Below are positions 58,701 through 64,000 of a DNA stretch of 64,000 bases, one piece after another. The notes under the pieces are model-generated. The model was not told where the DNA came from. It worked only from the letters and a program-made list of their open reading frames with translations, and ran no database searches. Source of the DNA: Oscheius dolichura. Lineage: Eukaryota > Nematoda > Chromadorea > Rhabditida > Rhabditidae. Both the position numbers and the translations under genes were made by a program. Location: positions 9,424,001-9,488,000 of the forward strand of contig OW051497.1 of NCBI GenBank assembly GCA_932521035.1, in the 5' to 3' direction. Within the stretch, counting starts at the first letter, position 1; the number at the start of each line of letters is the position of its first letter.

Positions 58701-59081
58701 TTGAAATACATGTTCAAAAAGGGAATGAGGACTAACCACTTCGGCAACATCTCCATAGTCTTCATTTTCAACATTGTCAAATTTGATGGCTGGCTCGGGT
58801 TCAGGAGTGGGCTCGGCTGACGGTGAAGGTTCTGGTTCCGGTTCAGCTTGCGGATGTGGTTCTGGTTCAGGAATAGGATGCGGTTCCGGCTCTGGTTCTG
58901 GTTGTGGTTCCGGATTGCTGTGTTGATGATGATGCGGTTCTCCTGCTACTTTTCCTTCTGCCATCCGCATATCCAGTTCTGATTTCTCAAACGGCTCAGG
59001 TGCTGATTCCGATATCATCTCATCTGTAGCCGAAACGGCCAATATTAACCCCAAGAATATGGGGCCGCCTAGTAACCTCAT
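55708..59081 (-). CDS. acn-1: ACN-1-like catalytically inactive angiotensin-converting enzyme homologue
   Basis: M2-family peptidase homologue. ATG 59081 lies two bases after the acceptor ggcttttcag. A signal peptide ([18 protein letters not shown]) is followed by a Pro/Glu/His-rich segment with repeats like PEPEPEPHP. The M2 domain spans most exons, for example [50 protein letters not shown], and near the C-terminus [20 protein letters not shown] and [15 protein letters not shown]. Where ACE has HHEMGH this protein has HSLLVQ, and the downstream Glu of ANEGFHEAVGE is missing ([11 protein letters not shown]). Zinc binding and catalysis are therefore lost, as in C. elegans ACN-1, which acts in moulting. 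After the M2 domain there is a Cys-rich EGF/EB-like module ([20 protein letters not shown]) and a hydrophobic C-terminus ([18 protein letters not shown] 55708), a membrane tail or GPI signal. Confidence 0.9.
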
Positions 59082-60723
59082 ACCTGAAAAGCCGTTTTGA
59101 AGTGGACAATCGAAGAAAAAGAAAAGTGGTCAAATTGTGGGCAAAGCTGGTTTCAATACAAAAAGATGAACGGGGACAAGATTGCCAAGAGTCATGAGAG
59201 CAAAAAGATGCCTGAGATTTTTTGCTTTGACCAACCAAAAATTACGGTAATTGCCTCAAGAAATCGAAAGGAAAGAAGAAGAAAAAGAACTGGAAAGTGA
59301 AAAGTGTCTCGTCTCTCGACGGGGATAAAAATTACCGCATTGCGGTTAATACGGTTGTCGGAGTGCAGTATCGCCCCCTGTGGGGAAAGTTTAAGGGCGG
59401 GAAGGTCATATCCGTATCAGAGGCAGCCGACGCGGCCATCTGCCCTAAATACAATACAAGGCGAAGCAACTTGCAGTGTGTGGTTCGGCCGCGGAACGTC
59501 AGAGGAAGGAAACCAGACAGACATGCCGCTTGACAGACTCTTAGCTGGCTAATAAACAACGAATTGGATTTGAAATCATCGTTGACTCATCCTGTTCTCG
59601 GATTCGGTGACATCACCTTCCACGAACATAATTACCATACTGCTATCGATTTGGGTGCTTTCACTCCTCGTTAAACCCCCGTAACCGTGACTTAGATCTG
59701 TTCAAGCGACGGAAGAAAACCGTTTGAGAGATATCAAATAAACAAGTTTCCTGTCACTTGTTCGAGATTTACAGTTTTGTACAAAAAAGGGAGGTCAGAC
59801 TCGAAATAGCCTGCTTGCGCTTCTACGCTACTCGAAAGGACATAAGCGGGTTATGATATTATGCACTTTTTAAATCCACGATGTTGTTTTAGGTGGTCTT
59901 TGAGTTTCATTCACCTTTTTTGGGGTCATTTTTAGTTGAAGTCTTTCTCTAACTCCTGCAACGCCTCACAGTACTTTCCTATATGTCTTCATCGTAAAGT
60001 AAAGGAAAATCGGTAGAAGAAACTGTAAACTCAGGCCAAGATTGAGGACGTATCAGGATATACTAATTATGAACATAAGATTAGCAAAAGGAACACAACG
60101 TGGCCGAGGAAATCACTATAAAGAGAGTCGCTCTCCACGCCTTCCGTAAAGTTCTATTAACTTTCTTTCTGGCGGATAGGAGAAAGCAAACTACGTCTGG
60201 TCGGAAGCGGCATCTCTAGCGGCATTAATAGAACGGCTTCTAAAAAGACCAGGAGCTGGATCCTCAGAGGAGCGGCATCTGTATCGAAAGGACTTAAAAA
60301 ACTGTCTCCACGCCCTTGACAATCACTTATGGAGAGGTCTAGATCGGCTGGCTGTTTATGATACAAATGTAAAAGTGAGGTTCTAGGATGACTTTTGCAA
60401 TGGAGGTCAGCCCATTGAAGAGAGCGACGAGTGACGGGCAATGATCGGGTCTAAATGGTTAATCCGACGGGTTAGGTCTCAGAGGTTTTTTCCTGACTAT
60501 ACAGGTGGTTTTTTTGAGATATTAGAAGAGGAGAAGAGAAAGTAGACAGAATGATGGAATGCCCCGAAGGCAAAGAGATACCAATACTGTTGAATTGATA
60601 CGCCCGACGTGACCCACATTAACTGTCGCGTTTGTAGGCCATTCCAAGAACACCTACAATCTTCCCAGAAGACTAATTTCTGATAATGTTTGATTTATTC
60701 AGAGATCATTCGGGTGGTTATTT
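59082..60723. other. 1.6-kb intergenic interval
   Basis: Upstream of ACN-1 and downstream of the thaumatin-like gene. Plus/minus ORF pairs at 59297-59559 mirror each other and have no motif. No RNA gene was recognised. It probably contains the ACN-1 promoter. Confidence 0.45.
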
Positions 60724-62288
60724 TCAGCAGAACCGTACTTGATAGGTGGTATTGACGCCGGCACCGTAGCAACTATAGATCGGATTGTTTTCCCAGTCGT
60801 ATTTGAATGTCAAGGCCTTCGGACAATGCTTCTGAAGGGAAAGAATTCGATTAAACACCGTAATCCAATGGATTTTACCTTGAAGAAGAGAGGATAGTTA
60901 TAGGGCCAGCTACGGTCATTGCATTCGAACATGCTATCAAACCCTGCCCTGCAACAATACCGGTCATTCTGGAACTTTTGGCAGGCACTCATGCATCCGA
61001 TTACTTCATCCCCAAGGGGAAACTGTAGCTCTTTGGGACAGTCAAGATTCAGTTGACCGGAACAGCCTCCGGCTATTGTACAATCTGAAAATTAGACGGG
61101 GTCAAGATCATTCGATACTCCATAAAACTGCGGCACAGTCGAACTAGTGCAATTGAATGATTCGGAGGATTGTAAAAATCCCATTAGCGAAAGGCATGAA
61201 AAGCGGAAGTTCAAGCAGAACAGTTTCAGTTTCACACCCTTCTCTCTGTCTAAGCACACGCGTCTCTCTTTCCCTCTGGGGTAAAATCTCTGCAGAAATT
61301 TGAAACTAATTTGGCTTGAATAGTTTTTCCATTAACGTCATCTGTGCGTAGGAGTAAAATAAACTTTTTTACACTAACAAATTCGAGAGGAAACTCTTGC
61401 AGATATTTTAAATAACCGCCAAGAGATGTCAATTTATGGGAATCCCGTGAGCGCGACAAGGGCTTTCATTTTTAATGGAACATTCCTACTGCGTATCTGC
61501 AAAAACATTGCTTTTTCCCAAGCATTCTCGCGTTCAGGCTGATCAAACGCTGCTCTGCTATAATATTTTTAGTCCCTCTCCCCCCAGACTCCCACCCCCG
61601 AGACTATTGGATATGCTACTTTGATCAAAATGAACGTGAGTTATTACATTAATGCCATTAGCGCGAAGGATGATGTAACACCCACAACGGGCGGCTATGA
61701 TTAGAAATCTGAGCGTGGGGTACCTTCCAATGAGCATGCTTACTTTTCTTAGCCGTTGGATTAATTGGCTCAATTGTAATCGGAATATTATGGCCATCCA
61801 TAAGGCTAACATAGTAGTAATCCGATCCAGCTCTGTTAAAATTAAAGAACGCCGACGTGGTTGGTCCTAGGGGTCGGTCATCAACCTAAAATAACATAAT
61901 AGGTGAACAAAAAGCAACGAGAAGGTAATTACCCCAGGTGTTCCCGTCCCGCAAACCATATTAGGACTGCAATGAGTTTTTGCCCAGATTTGGCCATTCC
62001 ACCCGGTCGGGACGTAAATATCATTTGTCCCTGCTGTAAACATTAAGTTAAGCTTATTGGCTACTATCGGGTACAACTAACCAATTTCCAGTTTCCCCAG
62101 ATATTTAGTCAAATCCAACTGGGTAACTTTCCCTCTCATTCCTGGCCAAAGCGTGGTGTTACATCGGTTAAGCAGCTGTAAGCTACACAAATTAGAGGAA
62201 TAACAGACAAATTCACCTGTACATGCACCTGCCGCAAAGCATAGATCACCGGAAAGAGGAGAAAACTACAGAAGAGATACTTGGTCAT
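60724..62288 (-). CDS. Thaumatin-like secreted protein (THN family)
   Basis: A disulphide-rich secreted protein of the thaumatin/PR-5 family, present in nematodes as thn genes that are often responsive to microbes. The signal-like start is MTKYLFCSFLLFPVIYALR (ATG 62288). An intron of about 41 nt leads to LLNRCNTTLWPGMRGKVTQL. Then come IYVPTGWNGQIWAKTHCSPN and MVCGTGTPG, then TSAFFNFNRAGSDYYYVSLM with DGHNIPITIEP. CPKELQF...EVIGCMSACQKFQNDRYCCRAG and CPKALTFKYD follow, ending YQVRFC at TGA 60724. The W-x-G-R/Q-I-W-A-x-T-x-C, DYYxVSLxDGxN and C-x-x-F-x-x-D-x-YCC signatures are all in place, and about 14 Cys are visible. The start has no splice acceptor just before it, unlike many genes here. 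Confidence 0.87.
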
Positions 62289-63800
62289 GTAGTTGAGACA
62301 AAACGTGAGCAATGAGCACTAGGTCAGCTCTGAGGACGGTTGCCCTGCTCTGAGAGAGATGGCATCATCGCTAATTGCCGGGTCAGACTGTGCGCCAAAA
62401 TGTGGAGTAGTTGAAAATTTAGACTGGCTGTGTTGTCACAAGTTTATGGGGCGAGATTCTTCTTTTCATAGTGAAAAGTGTTGACCGTGGTCGCTTTCAG
62501 GAGGCTCAGTTCTAGGCAGTGTATTTGCTCTTTATAAAACTTGCAACTCTTTGTAGATCAAGAAGCCACTGCATTTTTGTCTGGAGAACATAGAAAAGAA
62601 AAGTAAAACAGGCAAACGGAACAAAGATCAAACAACATTTGACCGGTCTTTTAAAGATCGGAAGTACACGTTACAATCGCATAGAAAGTTTTCTTGGAAT
62701 AAGGTGAGCCGCTCAGAAACGCCGCAAACAAATTCTTCGCCAAAGAATGGTATCACAGCAGGAAGTCACAATTGTCACACGTAGCATGCCCACACAATGC
62801 GCTGCTATCTTTTTATAGGTTTAACACAGTTTGAGAATAGCTTCTTCGGGTCTCTTTATTTAGACCGCTAACAGGTTTCTATTTCTCCTTCTGGGCTTAA
62901 CATTTTTGTTACTATCTTGTCGTCTGCTAGTTTGGCTATTTGTAATACGGAATCTTTCCGTTTTTGTCAACAACATCATCACCATTTCCGATAGTCTTCC
63001 CGAGACTGCGGCGAAAAATAACAGTATTCAAATTAGGTGGCGTTTTTGGGGAAGTTTTCTGGTTTCAGTGATATAAATGGGCATTTCGGCCAGGTCGAGG
63101 TCCAGCGAAAGAAACCGTCTCCAATTTTTGCTCTCTTGCAGTGGCCCTGGGGCGACTTCTTGGTCTTTTGTTTAATGCGTCTGGCACTGCTACTTAGGTC
63201 TTGGGCAGTCTCTTTGAAGGAACTAAGTCTGCTGGGGTTCGGCACCACAAAGACCTTTATTCTCTTTTGATAATATCCTAAGTTCTTGATAGTTCCTTGA
63301 AGCGTATATTCTCAGGGTCCTGCAATTTCCCATGAAGTAAACTTGTTGTCTTTTAAAATATACCCTCTGCAGCCAGTATCTCCTCCTTTACCTCTGTGAG
63401 AAAATGGAATTGTCTAGAGGAACTTTTATGCTACCCTCATTAATCTGATGACAAGTTATTTCTCCCAGACCCCTCAGCATTACTCACTTCATAATTTGAT
63501 AAATTACCCCCAGTGTTCTTTTCATCTCTTGATCAAGCAGTGGTTGATAATCAGTTTCTCGCCTCTCTCACCCTCGATCCATGTTTACTTACAGGTTTTG
63601 TTTGTTAGATTATGCACATAATTCTGTCGATCTACGTATGATTACAATCTCTCCCTGTTCCAAACTAATCGGGCACCCGATTAACTTTCCATCCGATCCA
63701 ACAACCCTCAATATATACGCACATCGGTGTTTATTCTCTCCCTCTCTTGTTTTTGGAGATTAATCCTTCTATCTATTCATTTTTTGTGAATCTATTTTAG
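62289..63800. other. 1.5-kb interval without recognisable genes
   Basis: This includes the likely promoter of the thaumatin-like gene. Opposing ORFs at 63033-63270 are each other's antisense and carry no motif. Confidence 0.45.
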
Positions 63801-63855
63801 GACTATGCATTTTCGTTGCTTTTTTCATTTACGGGAAAGATACAACGAGTATAAA
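63801..63855 (+). CDS. Possible first exon of a gene extending off the right edge
   Basis: The acceptor ctattttag is followed four bases later by ATG (63805). A short frame (MHFRCFFHLRERYNEYK) ends at a consensus donor gtgagt. This matches the acceptor-then-ATG arrangement of many genes in the window. An alternative frame through the same exon is hydrophobic (LCIFVAFFIYGKDTTSIK) and would need an upstream exon. Too little sequence remains to choose. Confidence 0.25.
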
Positions 63856-64000
63856 GTGAGTCCCATTTTTTAAGGGAGGGGTCATGAGCCAAATGAGAGT
63901 GTTGCACAGCTTTCCGCTAATAGAATTCTAACGATTTGTGAGTGTCTATTCTCGTAAGACGTAGGGGCTCATGATGTTAATTAAATTAAATAAGATGGTC

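Noticed and set aside
59297-59559. Three overlapping ORFs on both strands
   Set aside because: A GC-rich patch opens several frames at once. None shows codon preference or a motif.
1-64000. tRNA, rRNA, CRISPR array or intact transposon
   Set aside because: I scanned for tRNA B-box-like strings, repeated spacer units and transposase or reverse-transcriptase motifs and found none that held up. A tRNAscan or RepeatMasker run would be decisive.

Overview
The window looks like chromosomal DNA of a nematode with a very compact gene structure. Three things support this. A neuropeptide precursor (40242-41191) encodes the peptide set of the nematode CAPA/NLP-44 family. A catalytically dead ACE-like protein (55708-59081) matches nematode ACN-1. 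Many start codons sit a few bases after a splice-acceptor sequence, as expected for spliced-leader trans-splicing. Introns are extremely short: most that I could place are about 38-51 nt, and one appears to be 32 nt. The species is not determined. Retention of a cytochrome P450 and an indoleamine 2,3-dioxygenase (IDO) beside each other is unlike the common model nematodes.

Layout, left to right. 1-253 holds the 3' end of an unidentified plus-strand gene. 1393-5219 (-) is a WDR26/GID7-like LisH-CTLH-WD40 protein with an extra lysine-rich tail. 5.2-9.5 kb is gene-poor with scattered GA repeats. 9484-13341 (-) is a head-to-tail pair, a clan-3 cytochrome P450 followed by IDO. 15238-17380 (+) is a vesicular monoamine transporter. 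18312-22259 (-) is glucosidase II alpha followed by a small gene 220 nt downstream. 23280-24899 (-) is a Cys-loop ligand-gated channel. 25812-26504 (+) is a leucine-rich-repeat protein. 28768-29159 (+) is a small single-pass membrane protein. 29393-31118 (-) is an equilibrative nucleoside transporter. 32495-38600 (+) is the E3 ligase Neuralized (two NHR domains plus RING), with three candidate first exons. 39259-39894 (+) is a secreted monothiol glutaredoxin. 40242-41191 (+) is the neuropeptide gene. 41368-46225 (+) is a tandem array of three secreted cysteine-rich paralogues. 47711-50746 (+) is PANK4. 51126-51966 (+) is a BTB-like protein. 53262-55569 (+) is an ABCD4-type half transporter. 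55708-59081 (-) is ACN-1. 60724-62288 (-) is a thaumatin-like protein.

Most genes are single-copy housekeeping or neuronal genes with no common pathway. Three signalling genes (monoamine loading, a Cys-loop receptor, a PRX-amide precursor) lie within 26 kb, but nothing shows they are co-regulated. The P450-IDO pair and the glucosidase-small gene pair are spaced like nematode operons. Exon boundaries were read by eye from splice consensus and frame continuity. Gene spans and identities are firmer than individual intron ends, and no database search was possible.
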